42,056 bases of DNA from NCBI GenBank assembly GCA_021205755.1, contig JAJPWX010000108.1, positions 1 through 42,056 on the forward strand, read 5' to 3'. The notes beneath the pieces were generated by a model. That model had not been told where the DNA came from and did not search any database. It was given only the letters and a program-made list of their open reading frames with translations. Positions 32,914 through 40,455 of this stretch are shown one piece after another; position 1 is the first letter of the stretch, and every line of letters starts with the position of its first letter. The DNA comes from Lachnospiraceae bacterium. GTDB lineage: Bacteria; Bacillota; Clostridia; Lachnospirales; Lachnospiraceae. A program made the position numbers and the translations under genes.

Positions 32914-35492
32914 CAGGTAGCTCCGCCCTTCACAGTCTTTTCCAAAATGGCTTTCTTATCAATCTTACCCTCCAGCAGCTTTTCGCTGACTACGTCAAAA
33001 CCAAGTCTGGTGACGGTGTCAGCGAAACGCTCTCCGGTCTGCCCCTCGTCACGGAACAACAGGATCGCTTTTTCAACGACATCCACCACTTCTTCCTCTG
33101 AGGTGAAAATCCGCGGCAGCGGCTCGCCGTGCGCGATCTTCTTGCCCCAGCGCCCGCCGATGTATACGCGGTACCCATCCTGATATTCCAATGCGCCAAA
33201 TACACATTTATCCTTGCAGCGACCGCAGTTGTTGCAGACATTCGGATCAATCTGAATCTTGCCATCCACCACTTTCGCATGATGAATCGGACAGGAAGCC
33301 TCCACTTTGCACTTCTTACATCCCCGGCATTTGCTGTAGTCCACCATCGGAACCCTCTGACCAACAATGCCCAGGTCATTCAAATTCGGCTTCACACAGT
33401 TATTCGGACATCCGCCAACCGCAATCTTAAACTTATGCGGCAGCGTCACACCATGATAGCCCACATAAAACTTCTCATGTAAACGCTCTGACAACCCAAA
33501 CGTATCGATCAGACCATACTGACAGGTCGTACCCTTACAGGAGACAACCGGGCGCACCAGAGAGCCGGTTCCGCCAGTGGAAAGCCCATGCTCGCTCAGA
33601 AAGTCAAACAGCGGCTGAATATTCGCGTACTTCACGCCCTGAATCTCCAGCGTCAGACGAGTCGTCATCGTCACCTCGCCTGAGCCAAAACGCTCTGCGG
33701 CTTCCGCGATCACACGGTGCTCCTCGGAAGTAATTTTTCCATTGCGCGTAATCACGCGGACGTTAAACACATCCGGATAGCGCTTATCCTGCAGACAGCC
33801 AAGCCCTTTTACACGCTTAATCTCTTCCGGCGGCAGCGTACCGGTGAATTCCACCTTTACGGTATTTACAAACGCTCCGCCTTCCAGTGCACGCGTATTC
33901 GTATACCCCAAGGCTTTCAGACGGTTCTGGAGGAAATAACCCCTCTTGCCTTTCGCACAGACCAGAAGCAGCTTCGCATCCTTTGCAATGCCTTCAAGTC
34001 CTTTGACAGACGCACCCGTTTCACGAACAGAGCTGGCGACTTCTGAGAGATTGACCCACTTCGCGCCTGGAATTGTCGGCGCCGGATGAACATCGATCAC
34101 CTGATACCCTTTCGCTTTTCCGGCCGCATACTCTGCCGGTGTAAAGCTCTCATATTCTCCATTGATCTTATTTTCCAAAATATAGCAGGCCTGCACAAAC
34201 GGATGAATGGCCGTCGAAAACGGCGGCGCGTACGCAAAGTCAAGCGTATCAAAATCTTCCAGCTTCATTCCAGCGGAAATACCGGTCACCGCGATGTCTA
34301 CCATCTTATCCACTGCTCCCGCTCCCAGCACCTGAATGCCCAGCAGCGCGTGAGTCGTTTTGTCCGCGATCAGCTTCGTAACAAAGGTAGATGCGCCAGG
34401 ATAATAATGCGCTTTGTCGTCCGTGACACAGGTAGCTGCAATGACATCATATCCCGCCTCTGCTGCCTGTGCTTCTGTAAGTCCTGTCCGCCCTGCGTTC
34501 AGATCTTCCGCCAGTCTCACCACACCGGTGCCAAGGCAGCCGCCATACGCTACCTGCGAACCGGTCAGATTCTTCGCCAGCGCGCGTCCAGTTAGATTAG
34601 CAGTAGAGCCCATCGCAGACCACTGTGCTTTTCCGGTCAGACGGTTATAAACCTGCGCACAGTCACCTACTGCGTAAATATCCTCCTTATTTGTCCGCTG
34701 ATATTGATCTACAACAATCGTTCCGCGGTTTCTCTCAATCCCGGAATCGGCAAGAAATTCTGTTGCCGGGCGGACGCCGATCGCCAATACAACCAGATCC
34801 CCCTCAAAGCTGCCAACACTCGTTCGCACGCCCGAAGCTTTCTCCTGTCCCAGTACCTCCTCGATTCCGGCACCGGTAACAATACGCATTCCCTTCTCCT
34901 GCAGCTTCCGGCGTATGTAAGCAGCCATCTCCTGATCAAAAAGATTGGGCATCACCTGAGACGCCATATCTACAACGGTAACTCTTAGTCCCTTTGCCAT
35001 CAGGTTTTCCGCAGTCTCCAGCCCGATAAACCCGGCTCCCACAACCACCGCGCTGCGGCAGCCATTTTTGTCCACATAATCACGAAGACCAATCGCGTCG
35101 TCCGGGCTGCGCATCGTAAATACTCCCGGCAACTCCCGGCCTGGCACATTCGGCACAAAAGGTACCGCACCGGTAGCAATCACCAGCTTATCATACGATA
35201 CCGTCTCTCCATTTGCGAAAGCGACCGTCTTCTCATCAGCATTTACCGAAACCGCCTCCATCCCGGTACGCACCTTTACACCAGTCAGCCCTGTAAAGCT
35301 CGACGGCGTATTGACAATCAGCTCCTCCCGCGTTTCGATACTGCCGCCTACATAATAAGGCAGGCCGCATCCCGCGTAGGAGATGTCCTCGCTCTTCGTG
35401 TAAATCGTAACATTCGCGCCGCGGTCCTCGCGCATCAGCTTCGCGGCGGTCTTTGTTCCGGCGGCTACACCGCCAATCACTACAACGTTCAT
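32910..35492 (-). CDS. Multidomain flavin disulfide reductase / rhodanese / sulfite-reductase-like / ferredoxin fusion
   Basis: The 860-residue protein reads as one chain. 1-440: FAD/NAD disulfide reductase of the CoA-disulfide reductase/NADH oxidase group (GGVAAGT, redox Cys42 in YAGCGLPYYVGG, VVVGAGFIGLE, IYAVGDCAQ). 450-545: a rhodanese domain with Cys512 in VCAKGKRG. About 560-715: a nitrite/sulfite-reductase-type domain with CKGTTC near 652 and CPNNC near 695, the expected siroheme-4Fe-4S ligands. About 720-775: two ferredoxin motifs (CRGCKKC and CNNCGRCKDKC). A short C-terminal helical part follows. Likely a cytoplasmic NAD(P)H-linked enzyme acting on sulfur species; the substrate is not known. 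It is divergent from a LysR regulator. Confidence 0.88.
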   Translation of the reverse strand: MNVVVIGGVAAGTKTAAKLMREDRGANVTIYTKSEDISYAGCGLPYYVGGSIETREELIVNTPSSFTGLTGVKVRTGMEAVSVNADEKTVAFANGETVSYDKLVIATGAVPFVPNVPGRELPGVFTMRSPDDAIGLRDYVDKNGCRSAVVVGAGFIGLETAENLMAKGLRVTVVDMASQVMPNLFDQEMAAYIRRKLQEKGMRIVTGAGIEEVLGQEKASGVRTSVGSFEGDLVVLAIGVRPATEFLADSGIERNRGTIVVDQYQRTNKEDIYAVGDCAQVYNRLTGKAQWSAMGSTANLTGRALAKNLTGSQVAYGGCLGTGVVRLAEDLNAGRTGLTEAQAAEAGYDVIAATCVTDDKAHYYPGASTFVTKLIADKTTHALLGIQVLGAGAVDKMVDIAVTGISAGMKLEDFDTLDFAYAPPFSTAIHPFVQACYILENKINGEYESFTPAEYAAGKAKGYQVIDVHPAPTIPGAKWVNLSEVASSVRETGASVKGLEGIAKDAKLLLVCAKGKRGYFLQNRLKALGYTNTRALEGGAFVNTVKVEFTGTLPPEEIKRVKGLGCLQDKRYPDVFNVRVITRNGKITSEEHRVIAEAAERFGSGEVTMTTRLTLEIQGVKYANIQPLFDFLSEHGLSTGGTGSLVRPVVSCKGTTCQYGLIDTFGLSERLHEKFYVGYHGVTLPHKFKIAVGGCPNNCVKPNLNDLGIVGQRVPMVDYSKCRGCKKCKVEASCPIHHAKVVDGKIQIDPNVCNNCGRCKDKCVFGALEYQDGYRVYIGGRWGKKIAHGEPLPRIFTSEEEVVDVVEKAILLFRDEGQTGERFADTVTRLGFDVVSEKLLEGKIDKKAILEKTVKGGATC

Positions 35493-35521
35493 CCTTCCGA
35501 CTCCTTTTTCTGCTGTAAGTC

Positions 35522-35550
35522 ATTATGCAGCAATTTTCATTGCATCACAA
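35522..35550 (-). promoter_or_regulatory. Promoter of the 860-residue fusion gene, with inverted repeat
   Basis: Minus strand: TTGTGA (35545-35550), 17-base spacer, CATAAT (35522-35527). A perfect inverted repeat GCAAT-TTTC-ATTGC (35530-35543) fills the spacer and is a candidate site for the divergent LysR protein. Confidence 0.6.
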
Positions 35551-35642
35551 TACGTAAAAGTTCGTCTGATATCCAGGCACTCAGTCACGCAAGTTCTCCA
35601 CAAGCCTGTCGATTGACGACGCTTTTACAGTTAACTAACAGC

Positions 35643-35671
35643 TTGATTATATACCTTCTCTATGATAAAAT
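35643..35671 (+). promoter_or_regulatory. Promoter of the LysR gene
   Basis: Plus strand: TTGATT (35643-35648), 17-base spacer, TAAAAT (35666-35671). The leader is about 48 bases. Confidence 0.65.
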
Positions 35672-35724
35672 CCATTTAACAATCTTTATTTATCAATTAG
35701 ATATTATTATCAAAGGAGCACACC

Positions 35725-36588
35725 ATGCTGGATTATCGGATCGAGACCTTTCTGACCTTATGCGAATGCGGAAGCTATCATCAGGCTGCTGAGATTCTGC
35801 ATCTTACTCAGCCCGCCATCACACAGCAGATCCACCACCTGGAAGCCGAATACGGATGCAAGCTGTTCCGCTACGCGAATCGAAAACTCGAAAAGACAGA
35901 GGCCGCCATCCTGCTCGAAACATACGCCCGCGCAGTGCGTCAGCAGGAACAAAGCCTGCGTGAAAGGCTCCACAAACAGGATTCTGCGTGTTATCTGCGA
36001 ATCGGCGCCACAAAAACCATCGGCGACTATGTCCTGACCGAATATCTTCATCATTTCCTGGATGATTCAAATCACTCTCTGGAATATCTCGTGGACAATA
36101 CGGATCATCTTCTGCGTGAACTGGAAGAAAATCGGCTGGATTTCGCAGTAATCGAAGGTTTTTTCGACAAAGAACACTTCGACTCCATTCTTTTCTGCAG
36201 AGAGCCTTTTGTCGGAATTTGCCACAAAAGGCATCCTTTTGCGGGCAAAACGGTCTCCATCGAAGAACTGCTCAGTGAAACGATCATCCACCGTGAGGCT
36301 GGTTCTGGCACACGCGCTATCCTTGAGCAGGAGCTGAGAAGCTACAACGAGTCGCTAAACCGTTTCAAGCACCGTATCTGCATCTCCAGCTTCAAAGTAA
36401 TCCTCGACCTGGTTCGCGAAGGATACGGCATTTCCTTTGTATACAATGTACTCGCGGATAACGATCCTACGCTTGGCAAATTCTATCTGCAGGGCGGACA
36501 GATGGTTCGTGAATTCAACATCGTCTATCTGAAAGGTACTGAACAAAGCGAAAAAATCCAATGGTTTTTCGGGAATACGACCTTCTGA
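35725..36588 (+). CDS. LysR-family transcriptional regulator
   Basis: The 287-residue protein has the N-terminal LysR winged helix-turn-helix (residues 1-60, with GSYHQAAEILHLTQPAITQQI), a linker helix and a C-terminal periplasmic-binding-like effector domain from about 90. Divergent placement beside the sulfur/redox fusion gene is the classic LysR arrangement, so it probably controls that gene in response to a sulfur or redox metabolite; this is inference. AAAGGAG precedes the ATG. The 3' end carries a 20-bp tandem duplication. Confidence 0.92.
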   Translation: MLDYRIETFLTLCECGSYHQAAEILHLTQPAITQQIHHLEAEYGCKLFRYANRKLEKTEAAILLETYARAVRQQEQSLRERLHKQDSACYLRIGATKTIGDYVLTEYLHHFLDDSNHSLEYLVDNTDHLLRELEENRLDFAVIEGFFDKEHFDSILFCREPFVGICHKRHPFAGKTVSIEELLSETIIHREAGSGTRAILEQELRSYNESLNRFKHRICISSFKVILDLVREGYGISFVYNVLADNDPTLGKFYLQGGQMVREFNIVYLKGTEQSEKIQWFFGNTTF

Positions 36589-36615
36589 TTTAAGATACGA
36601 TCTTCTGATTCAGAC
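36576..36615. repeat. 20-bp tandem duplication at the end of the LysR gene
   Basis: TACGACCTTCTGATTTAAGA (36576-36595) is followed directly by a near copy starting TACGATCTTCTGATTC (36596-36615). The first copy contains the stop codon TGA of the LysR gene. It may be a slippage scar. Confidence 0.6.
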
Positions 36616-36649
36616 CCGCTTTTCCGTATTCTCTCCACGAATTTTTTTC

Positions 36650-37084
36650 CTAAGCGCACTTTTCTGATATAGCTACGTCGTATTCCATCATTCTTGTCTG
36701 AAGGCACGGTACATCCGCACTGCAGCTTTCCTCCAGAATCAATTCCACTTCTGTCTTCTGTGCCTCGCTGTAATCCACGGCTGACAGACAAAAACTGTAC
36801 GCATGAAAAATATCCCCATATTTTTCCTTCTGCCGCGGCGCTTCCTCCTGTAGAATCAACATATCTTCCATGGGAGTATGGAATAACCAGCTTAAGGCGA
36901 AAAAGTTATTCAGTGTAGGTAAACTTTTTCCATTAAACCATTCATAAACAGCCTGGTTCGAGGCCAGGCCAAGGCTATGCTGTATTTTCTGTACAGAAAT
37001 CCCCTTTTCACGACTCAGATACCGCAGTCGCTTCCCCGTCCCCACAGTATCAATCTGCGGATACCCACTCCCTTTCACAGCCAT
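36650..37084 (-). CDS. XRE-family helix-turn-helix regulator
   Basis: The 144-residue protein has a Cro/C1-type helix-turn-helix in its first 70 residues (GKRLRYLSREKGISVQKIQ, then NQAVYEWFNGKSLPTLNNF). The remaining 75 residues are acidic with several cysteines and match no domain I know. AGGAG lies about 8 bases before the ATG. It converges on the LysR gene. Upstream, two 20-bp direct repeats (37140-37190) are candidate operators. Confidence 0.8.
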   Translation of the reverse strand: MAVKGSGYPQIDTVGTGKRLRYLSREKGISVQKIQHSLGLASNQAVYEWFNGKSLPTLNNFFALSWLFHTPMEDMLILQEEAPRQKEKYGDIFHAYSFCLSAVDYSEAQKTEVELILEESCSADVPCLQTRMMEYDVAISEKCA

Positions 37085-37139
37085 CGTCCACGCTCCTGTC
37101 TAATCCCCAGGCATTACCTTCACGCCATAAAACCTGTTT

Positions 37140-37190
37140 GCAGCCATGAATCTCGCAATGGCCACCTTCCGCAACCATGAATCTCACAAT
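37140..37190. repeat. Two 20-bp direct repeats upstream of the XRE gene
   Basis: GCAGCCATGAATCTCGCAAT (37140-37159) and GCAACCATGAATCTCACAAT (37171-37190) match at 18 of 20 positions, with 31 bases between starts (about three helical turns). They fill the gap between the XRE start and the YkgJ-type stop, which suggests a binding site for the XRE protein or another regulator. Confidence 0.55.
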
Positions 37191-37197
37191 CCTGATC

Positions 37198-37716
37198 TCA
37201 TTTTCGCCCTCTATAACGAAATCCATATTCTTCTTTTAATCGTTCCCATATCTCAAACGCAACCGGACAGACACTCACCACATCCAGCACACTGTACAGA
37301 CTGCCCCATCGGTCTGGCTGATCCGTATAAGGGAAATTCTTACAATTCTCCGGCTTGCAATCTCCCAAAATGCACTCTCCCTTTTCATTTAAAAAGTCAC
37401 AGGGAATATGCAGGGTCTCATAATTTCCCTCCCAGTCGGCTTCCGGTTTCAGATACTGTCTGATGAACCCCTGTACGCTCCGTCCGAGCTTCGCCGCATC
37501 CTGACACAGATCCTCCTCAGGGATCGTCCCCGCATACTTCGTACAACAGTTGCGGCACTTGCTGCAATCATAGCTTCGAAACAATTTCTTATGTAATGCA
37601 AGAAACTGCTTATCCAGTTTCTCTTCATCCGCATGTATCTTCAAATAGGTGCGGAACGCCAGATTCTCGTTTTCCTTTTTCTTCGCCTGAAATTCCACTT
37701 CCCTCGGCTGTAACAT
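37198..37716 (-). CDS. YkgJ-family cysteine cluster protein
   Basis: The 172-residue protein has the YkgJ pattern (CxxCxxCC): CSKCRNCC near residue 51, then CDFL, CILGDC, CKPENC-type cysteines and a final VCPVAFEIW. These suggest a metal or Fe-S site; the function of the family is not established. I chose the ATG at 37716 because AAGGGGTGAT lies just upstream; a longer frame from 37761 has no ribosome site. It has its own near-consensus promoter overlapping the end of the NUDIX gene. Confidence 0.85.
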   Translation of the reverse strand: MLQPREVEFQAKKKENENLAFRTYLKIHADEEKLDKQFLALHKKLFRSYDCSKCRNCCTKYAGTIPEEDLCQDAAKLGRSVQGFIRQYLKPEADWEGNYETLHIPCDFLNEKGECILGDCKPENCKNFPYTDQPDRWGSLYSVLDVVSVCPVAFEIWERLKEEYGFRYRGRK

Positions 37717-37776
37717 AATATCACCCCTTCGCTCAGAACCGGCAGCAACAACTGTTCGCATCTCTTTTATGAATAT

Positions 37777-37805
37777 ATTATATACTATTACTATACTTTT
37801 ATCAA
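37777..37805 (-). promoter_or_regulatory. Promoter of the YkgJ-type gene
   Basis: Minus strand: TTGATA (37800-37805), 17-base spacer, TATAAT (37777-37782). The -35 box overlaps the stop codon of the NUDIX gene (37802-37804). Confidence 0.75.
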
Positions 37806-38194
37806 GTTATTTTTTTAATCTTCTCAATTAATTCCATATCCGCAGGAAGCCACTCCACACTATACAGTTCTTCTTTCGACAGCCATCTTGCAGCCTCATG
37901 CTCTCTAAGCACCAGATCTCCCGAAACAACCTCCGCCCAAAAACAATCCATTGACAAATGAAACGCAGGATAATCATACTCGATCCTCGCAATCCGCTCT
38001 CCCACTTTTATAACTGTTTCCAATTCCTCCTGTATCTCACGCACAAGAGCTTCCTGTGAAGTTTCTCCCGGCTCAATCTTTCCGCCCGGAAATTCCCAGC
38101 CATCTTTAAATTCGCCGTATCCACGCTGAGTAGCAAATATTTTGTTTTCATGCCGGATGACTGCAGCCACTACATTTATAGTCTTCATCTTCAT
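37802..38194 (-). CDS. NUDIX hydrolase, MutT-like (8-oxo-dGTP diphosphatase type)
   Basis: The 130-residue protein carries a full NUDIX box ([22 protein letters not shown], quoted here in part: GGKIEPGET...REIQEEL) and the start pattern [30 protein letters not shown] typical of MutT (VVAAVI, WEFPGGK). Such enzymes clean oxidised nucleotides or related NDP compounds from the pool; the true substrate is not visible. It lies 40 bases after the DUF3786 gene and is probably co-transcribed with it. Confidence 0.9.
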   Translation of the reverse strand: MKMKTINVVAAVIRHENKIFATQRGYGEFKDGWEFPGGKIEPGETSQEALVREIQEELETVIKVGERIARIEYDYPAFHLSMDCFWAEVVSGDLVLREHEAARWLSKEELYSVEWLPADMELIEKIKKIT

Positions 38195-38234
38195 CCTTTC
38201 CTGTTCTGCTATCTTTCATTGCTTAAATCTACCT

Positions 38235-38867
38235 CTATTCCAATTCCATCAGTTCTTTCAGTCTCTCCAGCACATGCCCCAACACATAATAGGTCGTCTC
38301 ATAACGCAAAAAATCCAGCGTGTTTTCATCCCACATGAATTTCAGACTCGCCGGAAATTCATCGTCCGACTCCCAGAACTGCAGCATCAGCGGCAGAAAT
38401 GGAAACGGGTGCAGCAGATAAGACACATCTCCAATCTTCTGCTTTTCCCCATTTTCCCCACCCAGAATCTCACAGGCCTTTCTAAGCTCCGGCAGCCTTC
38501 CGTCAAAATATTCCGCGTATTTTCCATACAGATCATTTCCAAGACCAGATGAGCGAACCGTTCCTTTCAGGTCGTTGACTTTCACAAACTGTCCAGACAG
38601 ACGGCAGCCTTCTTTCGAATCACACAGCACATCACAGATAGCAAGCACTTCGTTAAAGCCCGCATGCTCCACATGATTGAATCCGTCCGTTGTCCATTCC
38701 GTTCGGCCGGAACTGCGATTAATACGATAATCCCGTCCTACAAACTCTATGTACAGATACTGCTCGTCATATTTCAATTGAAATTTTTCAATCATATTCT
38801 CCTGATCATAATTCAGGAACCTCCGCTCCGCATTATCTCTTGTGATGTTATAATTAGATGCTGCCAT
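38235..38867 (-). CDS. DUF3786 domain protein
   Basis: The 210-residue protein resembles the DUF3786 family: an early segment with NYDQENMIEKF, a middle with LCDSKEGCRLSGQFV, and the late segment LLHPFPFLPLMLQFWE and YVLGHVLERL. The function is unknown; family members are usually soluble proteins of anaerobes. I chose the ATG at 38867 with AAAGG upstream; a frame continuing to 38945 has no ribosome site. It is the first gene behind a perfect consensus promoter and leads the NUDIX gene. Confidence 0.75.
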   Translation of the reverse strand: MAASNYNITRDNAERRFLNYDQENMIEKFQLKYDEQYLYIEFVGRDYRINRSSGRTEWTTDGFNHVEHAGFNEVLAICDVLCDSKEGCRLSGQFVKVNDLKGTVRSSGLGNDLYGKYAEYFDGRLPELRKACEILGGENGEKQKIGDVSYLLHPFPFLPLMLQFWESDDEFPASLKFMWDENTLDFLRYETTYYVLGHVLERLKELMELE

Positions 38868-39023
38868 GTTTATCGACCTTTCCCTTCGGGCGTATCCGCT
38901 TTTTTCCGTCCTTTTTATCAGTAATCTGTTTCCGTTTGATTTCATTTGGTCTCAGCTGTCCAATATCTATGGTCTGCTCAGACTGCTGTTATCATTTTGC
39001 CGTCAAGAACTCGTCCTGCGTCT

Positions 39024-39052
39024 ATTATATGTGGCATCGTATTCGGTGTCAA
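39024..39052 (-). promoter_or_regulatory. Perfect consensus promoter of the DUF3786-NUDIX genes
   Basis: Minus strand: TTGACA (39047-39052), 17-base spacer, TATAAT (39024-39029). The leader would be about 150 bases; no riboswitch-like pattern was recognised in it. Confidence 0.85.
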
Positions 39053-39090
39053 TTTCTTTTCCCTTTTATATACAATTATAAGCCAAAAAT

Positions 39091-39169
39091 TATCGATAAA
39101 CATTAAAAAAGTATTGACAAACATTATTGTCTAGTGTATACTACAGCATAAGTTAACGATAAACATTAA
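39091..39169. promoter_or_regulatory. Repeat operators around the DUF2975-XRE promoter
   Basis: TATCGATAAACATTAA (39091-39106) and TAACGATAAACATTAA (39154-39169) are direct repeats with one mismatch, placed on both sides of the promoter. Between them the -35 box lies in GACAA-ACATTA-TTGTC (39116-39131), a small inverted repeat. AAACATTA occurs three times. The neighbouring small XRE regulator is the most likely binder. Confidence 0.6.
39114..39142 (+). promoter_or_regulatory. Promoter of the DUF2975-XRE module
   Basis: Plus strand: perfect TTGACA (39114-39119), 17-base spacer, TATACT (39137-39142). It gives a leader of about 45 bases. Confidence 0.85.
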
Positions 39170-39194
39170 TTTTTTAATGAAAAGGAGCTATATC

Positions 39195-39695
39195 ATGAAC
39201 ACTAATATTGAGCTGGAAAAAATGAAGAAATGGGGACAAGCGCTAGACAAAATAGCTCAAATCGCCGGTAAAATAATGTATGTGTTTTGTATCCTTGCAG
39301 GAGTACTGATTTTAGTAAATATGTTCGGCTTTTTTAATTCTACGGAGCTAACTGTAGCCCTGACTTGCTTTGGCCATACCATTAACTTTCAAGAGCTCTC
39401 ACATCCTTTGCAAATCACAGTAAGTTTATTACTGATTGCCATGCTGGTCATAACATGTATCATGGTTAGAGAATTAGTTCATGCGTTAAGAAGTGTATTC
39501 CAATCAATAGCAAATGGCAGACCATTTGAAGATAGCACTATTAAGGGTTTTCGCAAAGCAGCTCTTTGGATTGCAATTATTAGTGTAGGCAATGGAAAAA
39601 TCTGGGGACTTATTATTGCCGCACTATGTCTGTTTCTCTCATATGTATTTCACTATGGAATGCTTTTGCAACAAGAATCAGATGAAACATTATAA
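39195..39695 (+). CDS. DUF2975 membrane protein
   Basis: The 166-residue protein has four hydrophobic helices (about 24-44, 78-99, 122-140 and 143-158 counted from the ATG at 39195) with the motif IANGRPFEDSTIKGFRKAALW between helices two and three, typical of DUF2975. These proteins are usually encoded with a small XRE regulator, as here, and probably sense a membrane signal for it; this is inference. I chose the ATG at 39195 with AAAGGAG upstream rather than the ATG at 39177. The coding sequence is clearly more AT-rich than the left part of the window. Confidence 0.85.
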   Translation: MNTNIELEKMKKWGQALDKIAQIAGKIMYVFCILAGVLILVNMFGFFNSTELTVALTCFGHTINFQELSHPLQITVSLLLIAMLVITCIMVRELVHALRSVFQSIANGRPFEDSTIKGFRKAALWIAIISVGNGKIWGLIIAALCLFLSYVFHYGMLLQQESDETL

Positions 39696-39710
39696 GGAGA
39701 TGATTTACAC

Positions 39711-39926
39711 ATGGGGAAAATAATATTGCGGCTGGATCGCGTTATGGCGGACAGAAAAATGTCACTAAAAGAATTGTCCTCTATCGTTGGAGTATCAAAT
39801 GTGAACTTATCCAAAATAAAAACAGGTAAAATAAGTGCAATACGATTTTCGACATTAGAAGCTATTTGCGATGCGTTAGACTGCCAGCCAGGAGATATTT
39901 TGGAATATAAGAAAGACGAGGAGTAG
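39711..39926 (+). CDS. Small XRE/Cro-type regulator (YozG-like)
   Basis: The 71-residue protein is almost only a helix-turn-helix domain: MSLKELSSIVGVSNVNLSKI then KTGKISAIRFSTLEAIC, ending with DCQPGDILEY. This is the standard partner of DUF2975 genes. AAGGAGATGA precedes the ATG. It probably binds the direct repeats around the module promoter and controls its own expression. Confidence 0.92.
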   Translation: MGKIILRLDRVMADRKMSLKELSSIVGVSNVNLSKIKTGKISAIRFSTLEAICDALDCQPGDILEYKKDEE

Positions 39927-39929
39927 AAC

Positions 39930-40256
39930 ATGAAACGAGTTCTAAAAATAGCCCTACAGATTTTGGCAATTCTATTATTTGTGATACTTTGTCAATTACC
40001 AGGTGGCATTTGGGTAGACTCGTGGGAGATAAATAAGATCGCTCTTCCGCTGCACTACTTTGTTGCTTCAATCATATATTTTGTACTGTTCTCCCTTGGA
40101 TTTAAATATATCAAGAATCATTTTTTCAAGGATATTAAAATTTATGGATTGAATGAATTGAAAATACACAGGAGCTATCTCCAATACGGTATAGCAGAAT
40201 TAATTTTGTTCTATGCAGGTGCTATGAGCGGTCTCGGAAACCTGATGAACAATTAA
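39930..40256 (+). CDS. Short membrane protein, third gene of the DUF2975 module
   Basis: The 108-residue protein has a hydrophobic first helix (about 6-24), a second (about 41-60) and a weaker third near the end. GAGGAG overlaps the stop of the XRE gene and serves the ATG at 39930. In similar modules the third gene often encodes a longer CPBP-type intramembrane protease; no protease motif (EExxxR) is present here. It may be a truncated relative, cut when the insertion sequence arrived, or a distinct small protein. I do not recognise a family. Confidence 0.6.
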   Translation: MKRVLKIALQILAILLFVILCQLPGGIWVDSWEINKIALPLHYFVASIIYFVLFSLGFKYIKNHFFKDIKIYGLNELKIHRSYLQYGIAELILFYAGAMSGLGNLMNN

Positions 40257-40455
40257 AACAATTCCGAAAAATGAGAGGTTTTGTGTCATTTTGAGACGAT
40301 GGGGCAACTCATAAAAGAGAGGAGACGGATGCTGACGATGAGACTGAAGTGAGAAGGGCATGCTTCTTAGACCCTCTGAAATCAGAAGATCTGAGGGAAG
40401 GCTCTGATATGAGAAGCCAGTAGCCTATATTATATATAGAAGAAAGCTATTGCTG
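40257..40455. other. Gap between the membrane protein and the transposase 3' end
   Basis: No gene. It holds an imperfect stem CCCTC...GAGGG (about 40374-40399) with an inner TCAGA-AGA-TCTGA. The left end of the insertion sequence should lie here, but I could not find an inverted repeat matching the other side. Confidence 0.35.
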
